Of a DNA stretch of 64,000 nt, positions 7,847 to 15,776 are shown in pieces; the stretch's first letter is position 1, and each line of letters opens with the position of its first letter. A model generated the notes under the pieces. It was not told where the DNA came from. It was given only the letters and a program-made list of their open reading frames with translations, and searched no databases. The DNA lies in assembly GCF_000661955.1 (NCBI RefSeq), contig NZ_CP007597.1, positions 4,239,228 through 4,303,227 of the forward strand. Direction: 5' to 3'. Source of the DNA: Stenotrophomonas rhizophila. GTDB lineage: Bacteria > Pseudomonadota > Gammaproteobacteria > Xanthomonadales > Xanthomonadaceae. A program made the translations under genes and the position numbers.

Positions 7847-9123
7847 GCCGGTTGCGCCTGGGCCAGCGGCCAGTACGACTCGGCGTCCAGTGCCTGCAGC
7901 GCATCAACCACGCGCCGTGCACTGCGGATGCCGTCTTCGTGGAAGCCCCAGCCCCAGTACGCGCCGGCAAACCAGGTGCGGCGCTGGCCCTGGATCTCGG
8001 CCCAGCGCTGTTGCGCCGCCACCATGGCATGGTCATGCACCGGGTGCGCGTAGTGCAGCGTGCGCAGCACCTTGGCCGGGTCGATGGCGGCCGTGCGGTT
8101 CAAGGTGACCACCAGCGGCGTGGGCGTATCGATGCCCTGCAGCTGGTTCATCAGGTAGCTGACCGTGCAGGGCGCCAGCGGGTTGGCCGGTACGTGCGCG
8201 TTCCAGGCCGCCCAGGCCTTGCGGTTGCGCGGCAGCAGGCGCGCATCGGTGTGCAGCACCACCTCGTTGGGCTGGTAGCGGATCGCACCGAGCACGCTGC
8301 GTTCGGTGCGGTCGGCATCGGACAGCAGCGCCAGGGCCTGGTCGCTGTGGCAAGCGAGCACCATCTGGTCGAAGCCTTCCAGCCCGGCCGCGCTGTGCAC
8401 GCGCACGCCATGCTCGTGGCGCTCCACGCCGAATACGCGGCAATCCAGCCGTTCGCGCACGTGCCAACGCCGCCGCATCGCGTCGATGTAACGCGCCGAG
8501 CCGCCCTGCACCACCCGCCACGGTGCGCGACCGCTCACCTGCAGCATCTGGTGGTTGGCCATGAACTGCGCCAGGTAGCGCGCCGGGAAGGCCTCCAGGC
8601 TGGCGGTGGGCGAGGACCACAGCGCCGAGGCCATGGGCAGCAGGTGCTCGTCGATGAAGGTGCGACCATAGTGGCCGGCGCGCAGGTAGTCCCCCAGTGA
8701 AGGCCCGGCATCGTCGCCGTGCAGCAACGCCGGTGCCTCGCGGTAGAAGCGGCGCAGGTCGCCGAGCATGCCCCAGAACCGCGGGGACACCAGGTTGCGA
8801 CGCTGGCAGAACAGCCCATCCAGCGAGGTGGCGTTGTACTCCAGCCCGCTGCGCTCGCTGTGTACCGAGAAACTCATGGTGGTGGGCTGCGAAGCCACGT
8901 TGAGCTCGTCGAACAGCGCGGTGAGCAGCGGGTAGTGCAGCGGGTTGAACACGATGAAGCCGGTGTCCACCGCGTGGCTGGCGCCGTCCACCTGCACCTG
9001 ATGGGTGTGGGTGTGGCCGCCCAGGTAGTCGTTGGCCTCGAACAGCGTCACCTCGTGCTGCTGGCCCAGCCACCAGGCGCTGGCCAGGCCGGCGATGCCC
9101 GATCCGATCACGGCGATACGCAT
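7843..9123 (-). CDS. FAD-dependent amine-oxidase-like protein, 426 aa
   Basis: A flavoprotein with an N-terminal Rossmann fold: GSGIAG at residues 7-12 and the ribose-binding Glu29. The C-terminal FAD contact region reads WFAGAYWGWGFHEDG. It belongs to the NAD(P)/FAD-binding amine-oxidase-like group that travels with DUF1365 and CFA-type methyltransferases (Rv0449c in M. tuberculosis; related proteins act as desaturases in bacterial furan-fatty-acid synthesis). It starts one base after the desaturase stop and overlaps the DUF1365 start. The likely substrate is a phospholipid acyl chain rather than an amine. Confidence 0.9.
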   Translation of the reverse strand: MRIAVIGSGIAGLASAWWLGQQHEVTLFEANDYLGGHTHTHQVQVDGASHAVDTGFIVFNPLHYPLLTALFDELNVASQPTTMSFSVHSERSGLEYNATSLDGLFCQRRNLVSPRFWGMLGDLRRFYREAPALLHGDDAGPSLGDYLRAGHYGRTFIDEHLLPMASALWSSPTASLEAFPARYLAQFMANHQMLQVSGRAPWRVVQGGSARYIDAMRRRWHVRERLDCRVFGVERHEHGVRVHSAAGLEGFDQMVLACHSDQALALLSDADRTERSVLGAIRYQPNEVVLHTDARLLPRNRKAWAAWNAHVPANPLAPCTVSYLMNQLQGIDTPTPLVVTLNRTAAIDPAKVLRTLHYAHPVHDHAMVAAQQRWAEIQGQRRTWFAGAYWGWGFHEDGIRSARRVVDALQALDAESYWPLAQAQPA

Positions 9124-9124
9124 G

Positions 9125-10084
9125 TCAGTGCTCCGCCTTGGCCAGCACCCAGGCCGGCACGGGTTTGAGGTCGCGCACCAGGCCCAGCGCCGCCATCAGC
9201 CGCAGGCCGTACCAGGTCACATCGATCTCCCACCAGTAAAAGCCCTGGCGCGCGGTGCCGGGGAAGAAGTGGTGGTTGTTGTGCCAGCCCTCACCGAAGG
9301 TGAGCAGGGCCAGCCACAGGTTGTTGCGGCTGTCGTCACCGGTGTTGAACCGCTGGCGGCCGAAACGGTGCGCCAGCGAGTTGATGGTGACCGTGGCGTG
9401 GAACAGCACCACGGTGGAGATGAAGAAGCCCCACACCAGCATCTGCCCGCCGCTGGTGCCCCAGGACGGCGCGAAATGTTCGAGCAGCGCGCCCAGGCCG
9501 AACAGGGCGGCGGCCAACGCGATCGGCACCAGCGTGTCGAAGCGGTCCAGCCAGCGCAGTTCCGGGTACTTGGCCAGGTCGGGGATGCGGTCCCAGCGGG
9601 TGCGGAAGCCGTCGGTGGTGAGGAACCAGCCCATGTGGCTCCACCAGAAGCCATGCACGCCGGGCGAGTGCGGATCGGCGGCGGTGTCGGTATGGCGGTG
9701 ATGGACGCGGTGGTGGGCGGCCCACCACAGCGGGCCGCGCTGCACGCTGGCCGCGCCGATCACCGCGAACACGAACTGCACCGCGCGCGAGGTGCGGAAG
9801 GTGCGGTGCGAGAAGTAGCGGTGGTAGAAGGCGGTGATGGCGAACATCCGCACGGCGTACAACGCCACCGCAACGCCGACCGCCACCCAGGAGACCCCCA
9901 CCCAGATCACCGCCAGGCAGGCAAGGTGCATGGCCGCGAACGGGATCGCGCGCAGCCAGTCCACGCGCTGCGCCGCTTCGTCGGCCACCGCCGTCCCGGC
10001 GCTGGTATCGAACCAGCGCCGCACGGTGGCCATCAGGCCACGGCGGGCCGTGCGGGGTGCTGCAGTGGCGGGTCCGGCCGACAT
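9125..10084 (-). CDS. Acyl-CoA/phospholipid fatty-acid desaturase, delta-9 type, 319 aa
   Basis: A membrane di-iron desaturase that introduces a cis double bond into saturated acyl chains. All three histidine boxes are present: HRYFSH (88-93), HRVHH (125-129) and HNNHH (268-272), separated by hydrophobic segments. The start ATG at 10084 has AGGAG nine bases upstream. That ribosome-binding site lies in the 3' arm of a perfect 10-bp inverted repeat (see the regulatory entry). It is the first gene of the leftward operon, so it would supply unsaturated substrate for the methyltransferases downstream. Confidence 0.93.
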   Translation of the reverse strand: MSAGPATAAPRTARRGLMATVRRWFDTSAGTAVADEAAQRVDWLRAIPFAAMHLACLAVIWVGVSWVAVGVAVALYAVRMFAITAFYHRYFSHRTFRTSRAVQFVFAVIGAASVQRGPLWWAAHHRVHHRHTDTAADPHSPGVHGFWWSHMGWFLTTDGFRTRWDRIPDLAKYPELRWLDRFDTLVPIALAAALFGLGALLEHFAPSWGTSGGQMLVWGFFISTVVLFHATVTINSLAHRFGRQRFNTGDDSRNNLWLALLTFGEGWHNNHHFFPGTARQGFYWWEIDVTWYGLRLMAALGLVRDLKPVPAWVLAKAEH

Positions 10085-10089
10085 ATCGC

Positions 10090-10120
10090 GTATCTCCTGG
10101 CGTTCTTGTCAGGAGATACG
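10090..10120 (-). promoter_or_regulatory. Inverted repeat covering the desaturase Shine-Dalgarno sequence
   Basis: Read on the minus strand, CGTATCTCCT is followed by a 12-nt spacer and its exact complement AGGAGATACG, then CGAT and the ATG. If transcribed as a whole, the AGGAG would be paired in a 10-bp stem, a layout typical of RNA thermometers or other translational switches. A DNA operator is the alternative reading. The structure is visible; the function is inferred. Confidence 0.5.
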
Positions 10121-10143
10121 GGAGCCAGGCCCATCCGGATGCA
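10114..10143 (-). promoter_or_regulatory. Candidate ECF-type promoter of the lipid operon
   Basis: On the minus strand TGCATCC (10143-10137) and CGTATCT (10120-10114) are separated by about 16 bases, a spacing usual for ECF sigma factors. The -10-like element coincides with the left arm of the inverted repeat above, so a transcript from here would lack that arm; at most one of the two readings applies to a given transcript. Low confidence. Confidence 0.3.
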
Positions 10144-10218
10144 CGGATCCGGAAAAAAGGTTCGTCGCCCATCTGCGACGCAGGCAGAAACGTGGCTTGA
10201 CGCTTTCCGCGCGCGGCC

Positions 10219-10346
10219 GTCGGCGGGTCGGGCGCTGGGCCCCCACGCCCTTTCCGGCGAATGTCCTCCGGCGTCGGCCTGCGGCCGCCCCCTCCCCCTT
10301 TATTTCGCCTCCAAGGGCATGGGGGCCCAGCGCCCGACCCACCGAC
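10219..10346. repeat. Long imperfect palindrome A (32-bp arms)
   Basis: Arms 10219-10250 and 10315-10346 match at about 30 of 32 positions when one is reverse-complemented. The loop, read on the minus strand, carries GGCGAAATAAAGGGGGAGG followed by GGCGGCCGC. The same loop motif occurs in palindrome B in the opposite orientation. It lies in the 491-bp gap between the anti-sigma gene and the desaturase gene. Confidence 0.75.
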
Positions 10347-10390
10347 AGCCAGGAGAAAGCGTGGCTTCCCCAACCTGTACCGCGAGCCGA

Positions 10391-10489
10391 GCCCCGTAGC
10401 AGCCGGTAGGCTCTTGGGCAAAATAAAGGAGGAGGCCGCCCCGCGGCCGGGGGACATTTGCACCAGGGGCCTACCGGCTGCTACGGGGC
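10391..10489. repeat. Imperfect palindrome B (23-bp arms) sharing a loop with A
   Basis: Arms 10391-10413 and 10467-10489 match at 22 of 23 positions. The loop reads GGCAAAATAAAGGAGGAGG, then GCCGCCCCGCGGCC and GGGGGACATT, closely resembling the reverse complement of the loop of palindrome A, although the arms are unrelated in sequence. This suggests a dispersed repeat family with a conserved purine-rich loop and variable stem. Confidence 0.75.
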
Positions 10490-10575
10490 CCTCACGCGCG
10501 CGCGCCCCGATCGGGCACGCCAGCCGATCCAATCTGCGCCTTCTCTCAGAGGGGAGAAGAACCAAAAAAAGCGCG

Positions 10576-11361
10576 TTACAGGGTGGCGATGTCGCCCTTG
10601 GCGATGATCGGGCCGGTCGGGATGCCCTGCGGCGCGCCGCTGGACGGTTCCAGCGTGATGGCCAGCACGGAGCCGTTCACCAGCGCATCACGCAGTGCGT
10701 CCGGCACGGTCACCGTATGGGCGCGGTTGATGGACACCAGGCCCAGCGAACGCGGCGTGCCGCCGGCCGGGATCAGCCACAGTTCCGGGGCGCGCCCGGC
10801 CGCATCGGCGGCGGCCGGTACCGGCACCATCAGCACCTTGCCCTGGGCCTTGTCCACCGAGGCCAACCAGCCTGGCGTGCCGTCGTCGTGCAACAGCGGG
10901 GTGACCGGCTTGGTCGCCTGCTCGGGTTCGGACGGGGTGGGCGGCGGGGTCGGGGTGACCGCCACCGGCGGTGCAACCGGGGCCACCGGTTCCAGCTGGC
11001 CGCGACTGAACACCGCCACCAGCGCCACCACGGCGGCCAGCGCGGTCATGCCCTGCCAGAACCCGGTGCGCTGCCAGGCGCGCGGCGCGCCGGCGCCGAC
11101 CGAGGGCCAGCCCAGCGCGGTACGGATGCGCGGCCACACGTGCGCGGGCACCGCTTCACTGCCCAGCGCGTCGAGCATGGGCGCCAGGCGGTTTTCCCAC
11201 TGGCTCACCAGCCGGGCAAAGCCGGGGTCGTTGGCGATGCGCTGCTCGGCCTCGCTGCGTTGGGCGGCATCGAGCACGCCCAGCACGTATTCGCCGGCCA
11301 GGATGTCGGCGCTGGGCGGTTGCCCGTCGTCATGCAGGTCATGGAGGTCGCGGATGTTCAT
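10576..11361 (-). CDS. RskA-type anti-sigma factor, 261 aa
   Basis: A single-pass membrane anti-sigma factor. The N-terminal cytoplasmic part (about 1-100) resembles the zinc-less anti-sigma domain of RskA. One transmembrane helix spans about 103-119. A Pro/Thr-rich linker leads to a periplasmic RskA-type domain with GKVLMVPVP, LWLIPAGG and LAITLEPSSGAP. The ATG at 11361 overlaps the TGA of the sigma gene (ATGA), which selects it over the upstream GTG at 11373. The pair would release the sigma factor after an envelope or redox signal through regulated proteolysis. The signal is unknown. Confidence 0.9.
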   Translation of the reverse strand: MNIRDLHDLHDDGQPPSADILAGEYVLGVLDAAQRSEAEQRIANDPGFARLVSQWENRLAPMLDALGSEAVPAHVWPRIRTALGWPSVGAGAPRAWQRTGFWQGMTALAAVVALVAVFSRGQLEPVAPVAPPVAVTPTPPPTPSEPEQATKPVTPLLHDDGTPGWLASVDKAQGKVLMVPVPAAADAAGRAPELWLIPAGGTPRSLGLVSINRAHTVTVPDALRDALVNGSVLAITLEPSSGAPQGIPTGPIIAKGDIATL

Positions 11362-11927
11362 CGTTCCAGGCACACCCGCAGTTGCCCCAGGCCGCGGCGG
11401 ATCCAGCTTTTCACCGAGCCCAGGGGCGAGCCGATCCGGCGCGCCAGTTCCTCATAGCTGGCCCCGTCCAGGAACGCCAGCCGGATCAGCGAACGGCGGC
11501 GCGGTTCCAGGGTGTCCAGGCAGTCGTCCAGGCGCTGCCGGTCGGAGGCCTGTTCGGCCACCTGGGCCGGCTGCGGGGCGAAATCGGGGATTTCATCGGC
11601 CACCGACAGGTCGTCCAGCGGGCGCGGCGGCGCCGCGCGCAGGCGGTCGATCGCGCGGTTGCGCGCCATCATCGACAGCCAGGTCATGGCCGCCGCCTTG
11701 GCGCGGTCGAACTGCGCCGCCTTGTGCCAGACGCTGGTGAAGACATCCTGCAACACCTCTTCGGCGTCGCTGCGATCGCGCAGGACGTGCAGGCAGATCG
11801 CGAACAAGCGCCCGGACGCCAGCTGATACACCGACTCGAAGGCCTGGCGATCGCCGCTGGCAACCCGGACCAGCAGGTCGTCGAGGCGCCGTGCGGCACC
11901 CGTGTCGGCAAGCTCCAGCTCAGGCAT
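11358..11927 (-). CDS. ECF RNA polymerase sigma factor, SigK-like, 189 aa
   Basis: A group IV sigma factor. Region 2 includes DAEEVLQDVFTSVWHKA and WLSMMARNRAIDRLR. Region 4 includes RRSLIRLAFLDGASYEELARRI followed by GSVKSWIRRGLGQLR. The start ATG at 11927 gives the usual ECF length; the open frame continues upstream without a better start and the ribosome site is weak. It is cotranscribed with the RskA-type anti-sigma gene. By analogy to the SigK locus of mycobacteria it probably drives the desaturase-methyltransferase operon downstream and perhaps its own gene. Confidence 0.92.
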   Translation of the reverse strand: MPELELADTGAARRLDDLLVRVASGDRQAFESVYQLASGRLFAICLHVLRDRSDAEEVLQDVFTSVWHKAAQFDRAKAAAMTWLSMMARNRAIDRLRAAPPRPLDDLSVADEIPDFAPQPAQVAEQASDRQRLDDCLDTLEPRRRSLIRLAFLDGASYEELARRIGSPLGSVKSWIRRGLGQLRVCLER

Positions 11928-11997
11928 CGCAGGCTCAACGTCGGCAGGAAGATAGCCCGCATCGTCGTCGCTGCGCGCGCAGGGCGCAAGGGGGGAC

Positions 11998-12774
11998 TCA
12001 ACCGGCGCATGTGGCCACCAGCGGCTGCTGCCGTGCCGCGGCCAGTTCGGCGGCGGTCGCCGCGACTGGCTCGGCGGGGAATTCAACGCGCACCTGCGGG
12101 TAGCGCCCCTGCGCATCGCGCACGTTGCCGGTGCCACTGAACTGCAGCAGGCGCGGGCTGTTGCGTGCATACACCAGGGTGACCGCCGGGACCGCGAAGC
12201 CGAACCAGGCATCCAGCCGCATCTGCAGCTGTTCGGCCGGCTGGCCCTGCCAGGTGACCGCCGCGCTGCGCTGTAGTTTCAACGGCACCAGCCGCTGGCG
12301 GCTGGGCAGCAGGAACTGGAACGCCACCGGGCGCCCGGCCTGCAGGGCGTCCCAGTGGCCCAGCACGGCGGCGTCGAAACCGGCATCGACCACCGCATCG
12401 GGCGGGATCGCGATGGCACGGCTGACCCGGTCAGCGCGCGCGTCTTCACGCACAAACACGGTACGGGCCGTGGCGCTGCCCTGCAGACCTTCCTGGTAGC
12501 CATTGCGGGCATCCTCGAAGGCGAAGTCGGGGGTCTGCGGGCTGCCCTGCGGGGTCATCCACTTGCGCGCGAAGGCGCGGCCGTCGGCGCAGCGGTACAG
12601 CACCAGCCGCGATCGGGTCGCCGCCGGCCCCTGCAGCCAGTGGGTCTCGCGGTATAGCAGTCGGCCATCGGCCGGCGCATAGGCCCGCCCTTCCTGGCGC
12701 AGCACCTGCTGGGCCGCCGCCGGCAATACCGGGCACAGCAGCAGCACCAGGGACGGTAAGAGGGATCGGCGCAT
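11998..12774 (-). CDS. Exported conserved hypothetical protein, 258 aa
   Basis: The N-terminus is a clear Sec signal peptide (MRRSLLPSLVLLLCPVLPAAAQ), with cleavage predicted after AAA. The mature protein is soluble and presumably periplasmic, without motifs I recognise; it has no Cys pairs other than one near the C-terminus. The start ATG at 12774 has GGAG nine bases upstream and is preferred to the GTG at 12786. It lies directly upstream of the sigma factor on the same strand, 70 bp away, so it may be cotranscribed with it, and it is divergent from pnuC. A role related to the envelope-lipid regulon is possible but unsupported by sequence. Confidence 0.8.
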   Translation of the reverse strand: MRRSLLPSLVLLLCPVLPAAAQQVLRQEGRAYAPADGRLLYRETHWLQGPAATRSRLVLYRCADGRAFARKWMTPQGSPQTPDFAFEDARNGYQEGLQGSATARTVFVREDARADRVSRAIAIPPDAVVDAGFDAAVLGHWDALQAGRPVAFQFLLPSRQRLVPLKLQRSAAVTWQGQPAEQLQMRLDAWFGFAVPAVTLVYARNSPRLLQFSGTGNVRDAQGRYPQVRVEFPAEPVAATAAELAAARQQPLVATCAG

Positions 12775-12929
12775 GCCCGGCTCCACGTGGGGGTCACCAG
12801 CAGATACGCAGCCAGCGCCGCGGCGGATGCACTGCGGGCGGCGGGTAAACTGGCCGGCTTGTCACCGCCGCCCCTGAAGAACCCGATGCCGACGCCCACC
12901 CTGCGTTCCCCTCCTGCCGGCGCAGCCGC

Positions 12930-13526
12930 ATGACCAGCGCACTGGAAATTGCCGCCAACGTCACCGTGGCCGCCTCGATCCTGCTGGCCGGGCGCAACAG
13001 CGTGCACACCTGGTGGACCGGCATCATCGGCTGCACGTTGTTCGGCCTGGTGTTCTACGAGGCGCGCCTGTACGCCGACGTGGTGCTGCAGGGCGTGTTC
13101 GTGCTCACCAGCGTGATCGGGTGGTGGCAGTGGCTGCGCGGCGACCATGGGCATGCCCTGCCGATCAGCCGGGTGCAGCTGCGCACGCTGGGCTGGATGC
13201 TGCCGGCAGCGTTGCTGGCCAGCGTCGGCTATGGCCTGCTGCTGCATACCTGGACCGACGCCTATGCGCCGTTCCTGGATTCGGCCGTGCTGGTGCTGAG
13301 CGTGGTGGCGCAGCTGTTGATGATGCGCCGCAAGCTGGATTCGTGGTGGTTCTGGCTGCTGGTCAACAGCATCGCCATTCCGCTGTACGCCAGCCGCGGG
13401 TTGCACCTCACGGCCGTGCTGTATGGCGTGTTCTGGATCAACGCGCTGGTCTCGCTGCGGCACTGGCGGCGGTTGATGCGCGAGCAGAGCGTCGCCACCG
13501 CAGCGGCCGATGCCGCGCATGGGTGA
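12930..13526 (+). CDS. pnuC: PnuC-family nicotinamide riboside transporter, 198 aa
   Basis: An inner-membrane vitamin transporter of the PnuC family, with about seven hydrophobic helices and the family signatures WWQWLRG and SWWFWLLVNSIAIPLY. PnuC proteins take up nicotinamide riboside by facilitated diffusion coupled to phosphorylation. The next gene, which overlaps its 3' end, encodes a protein with a ribosylnicotinamide kinase domain, strongly supporting nicotinamide riboside as the substrate. It is the first gene of the NAD-salvage cluster. The family also contains thiamine transporters (PnuT); the context argues against that here. Confidence 0.92.
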   Translation: MTSALEIAANVTVAASILLAGRNSVHTWWTGIIGCTLFGLVFYEARLYADVVLQGVFVLTSVIGWWQWLRGDHGHALPISRVQLRTLGWMLPAALLASVGYGLLLHTWTDAYAPFLDSAVLVLSVVAQLLMMRRKLDSWWFWLLVNSIAIPLYASRGLHLTAVLYGVFWINALVSLRHWRRLMREQSVATAAADAAHG

Positions 13527-14586
13527 GCGTTTCGCCACCGGGTTGGTGGTGGGCAAGTTCAGCCCGCTGCACCGTGGCCACGAGGCCCTCATCGACCATG
13601 CGCTGAGCCGCTGCGACAGCGTGCTGCTGCTCAGCTGGAGCCAGCCGGAACTGCCCGGCTGTGATGCCGACCGGCGTGAAGGCTGGCTGCAGGCGCTGTA
13701 CCCGCAGGTAACCCGGCTGGTACTCGACGAGGCGCGGTTGGCGGCACACTGCGCCCGACAGGGCGTGCCGATGCGGCCGCTGCCGGACAACACCGACGAC
13801 GACGCGACGCAGCGCGCGTTCGTGGCCTGGGTGTGCAGCACGCTGTGGCAGTGCCGGGTGGACGCGGTGTTCACCAGCGAGGCGTACGGCGATGGATTCG
13901 CGGCCGCCCTGCAGCGCCATTTCAGTGCACAGGCGGGCGTGCACTGGCCGGTGGCGCATGTGTGCCTGGACCCGGCCCGCAGCCGGGTGCCGGTATCGGG
14001 CACGGCGTTGCGGCGCGATCCGCATGCCCTGCGCGGATTTCTCGACCCGCGCGTGTATGCCAGTTTCGTCGGCCGCATTGCCCTGCTCGGCGGCGAATCC
14101 AGCGGCAAGACCACGCTCGCCGCCGCACTGGCCGGGCAGCTGCAGACCGTCTGGGCCGCCGAGTTCGGACGTGAGCATTGGGAGGCGCGCGGTGGCGCGC
14201 TCGACTACGACGACCTGCTGCACATCGCACGGGTGCAGGTAGCGCGCGAGGACACGCTGGCCGCGCAGGCCAACCGCTGGCTGGTCTGCGATACCACGCC
14301 GCTGACCACGCTGCTGTACTGCCTGTCCATGTTCGAACGCGCCGAACCGGCACTGCATGCGCTGGCGCAACGGCGCTACACCCACCTGTTCCTGTGCGCC
14401 CCGGATTTCCCGTTCGTGCAGGACGGCACCCGTCGCGATGACGCCTTCCGGCACGCGCAGCATCGCGCGTACCTGGAGGCGCTGGACGCGCGCGGCATGC
14501 CGTTCACCGTGCTGGGCGGCCCGCTGCCGCAGCGCGTAGCGCAGGTGATGACCGCGCTGGAGGGATCACGCGCAGCGGGTTGTTGA
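13510..14586 (+). CDS. nadR: Bifunctional NMN adenylyltransferase / ribosylnicotinamide kinase (NadR-like, no HTH), 358 aa
   Basis: The first half is a nucleotidyltransferase with HRGH (21-24) and SGTALR (163-168), expected to make NAD from NMN and ATP. The second half is a P-loop kinase with GESSGKTT (195-202), expected to phosphorylate nicotinamide riboside to NMN. The N-terminal helix-turn-helix of enterobacterial NadR is absent, so this is an enzyme only. It overlaps pnuC by 17 bp, giving a coupled uptake-and-trapping unit. The ATG at 13519 is an alternative start; neither has a strong ribosome site. Confidence 0.9.
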   Translation: MPRMGERFATGLVVGKFSPLHRGHEALIDHALSRCDSVLLLSWSQPELPGCDADRREGWLQALYPQVTRLVLDEARLAAHCARQGVPMRPLPDNTDDDATQRAFVAWVCSTLWQCRVDAVFTSEAYGDGFAAALQRHFSAQAGVHWPVAHVCLDPARSRVPVSGTALRRDPHALRGFLDPRVYASFVGRIALLGGESSGKTTLAAALAGQLQTVWAAEFGREHWEARGGALDYDDLLHIARVQVAREDTLAAQANRWLVCDTTPLTTLLYCLSMFERAEPALHALAQRRYTHLFLCAPDFPFVQDGTRRDDAFRHAQHRAYLEALDARGMPFTVLGGPLPQRVAQVMTALEGSRAAGC

Positions 14587-14664
14587 CGGTACAGGACAGA
14601 GGAGTAGCATTGGCACCAGCCAAGGGATAGACCCACGGCACCTGCAACGACATGGGGGATTCTC

Positions 14665-15714
14665 ATGGAATACGACTATCTGGTGTTCATTGGGCGTTTC
14701 GAGCCCTTCCATAACGGCCATGCCGCCGTCGCCCGCCTCGCACTGAGCCGGGCCAAGAAGCTGATCTTTCTGGTCGGCTCTGCCGATACCCCCCGCAGCC
14801 TCCGCAACCCTTGGACCGTGGCCGAACGCGCCGTGATGATCCAGGCTGCGCTTGAAGGTGCGGGCGAACGCCTGCTGATCCGTCCGCTCAAGGACCACCT
14901 GTACAACGAAGCGCAGTGGATCGCCGGCGTGCAGCGCACGGTGGCCGATGCGGTGCGTGCCGACGGGCATGCGGGCGATGCGAAGATCGGCCTGGTCGGC
15001 ATGGACAAGGATGATTCGAGCTACTACCTGCGCGAGTTCCCGCAGTGGCCGCTGGTGGATGTGCAGCACACCGAAACGTTGTCGGCCACCGAACTGCGCC
15101 GCTACCTGTTTGAAGCCGGCAGCGTGGATTTCCACGGTGCGCTGCTGATGCTGCGCGGGAACGTGCCGGCGCCGGTGTACGCCATGCTCGAAGCGTTCCG
15201 CAAGAGCGGCCCGGCCTACGCCCAGCTGGTGGCCGAGTACCAGTTCATCGAGCAGTACAAGGCCGCCTGGAAAGACGCACCGTATGCGCCCACGTTCGTC
15301 ACCACCGATGCGGTGGTGGTGCATTCGGGCCACGTGCTGCTGGTGCGTCGCCGTGCCGAGCCCGGCAAGGGCCTGTGGGCGTTGCCGGGCGGCTTCGTCG
15401 GCCAGCAGCAGGGCCTGCTCGACAGCTGCCTGCGCGAACTTCGCGAGGAGACCCGGCTGAAGATTCCCGCGCCGGTGCTCAAGGGCTCGCTCAAGGGCCA
15501 GCATGTGTTCGACCACCCTGAGCGCAGCCAGCGCGGCCGCACCATCACCCACGCCTTCCACTTCGATTTCCCCGCCGGCGAACTGCCGGCCGTGCGCGGC
15601 GGCGACGATGCCGACAAGGCGCGCTGGATCCCGGTCAGCGAAGCACTGGACATGGGCCCCAAGCTTTACGAAGACCACCTGCACATTCTGGAGTTCTTCC
15701 TGGGCCGGGGCTGA
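14665..15714 (+). CDS. nadM: Bifunctional NMN adenylyltransferase / Nudix hydrolase, 349 aa
   Basis: The N-terminal half is an NadM-type adenylyltransferase with GRFEPFHNGH (10-19). The C-terminal half is a Nudix domain, LPGGFVGQQQG then LRELREETRL. This fusion resembles cyanobacterial Slr0787, whose Nudix part hydrolyses ADP-ribose; the Arg after EET is also as I recall it there. In the Nudix box the position usually held by Glu of the GE pair appears to be Gln, which could alter activity. GGGGA lies about eight bases before the ATG. This gives the cluster two separate NMN adenylyltransferases. Confidence 0.92.
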   Translation: MEYDYLVFIGRFEPFHNGHAAVARLALSRAKKLIFLVGSADTPRSLRNPWTVAERAVMIQAALEGAGERLLIRPLKDHLYNEAQWIAGVQRTVADAVRADGHAGDAKIGLVGMDKDDSSYYLREFPQWPLVDVQHTETLSATELRRYLFEAGSVDFHGALLMLRGNVPAPVYAMLEAFRKSGPAYAQLVAEYQFIEQYKAAWKDAPYAPTFVTTDAVVVHSGHVLLVRRRAEPGKGLWALPGGFVGQQQGLLDSCLRELREETRLKIPAPVLKGSLKGQHVFDHPERSQRGRTITHAFHFDFPAGELPAVRGGDDADKARWIPVSEALDMGPKLYEDHLHILEFFLGRG

Positions 15715-15776
15715 TCCCGGCTTTCCCGCCGGCGGATAGACCGCCGGTGTCACCCGACGCGAAGGAGCTTCCCGTC

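Noticed and set aside
10540..10570. CTTCTC/GAGAAG hairpin next to A7 as a terminator after the anti-sigma gene
   Set aside because: On the gene's strand the T-run precedes the hairpin rather than following it, so it cannot act as an intrinsic terminator there.
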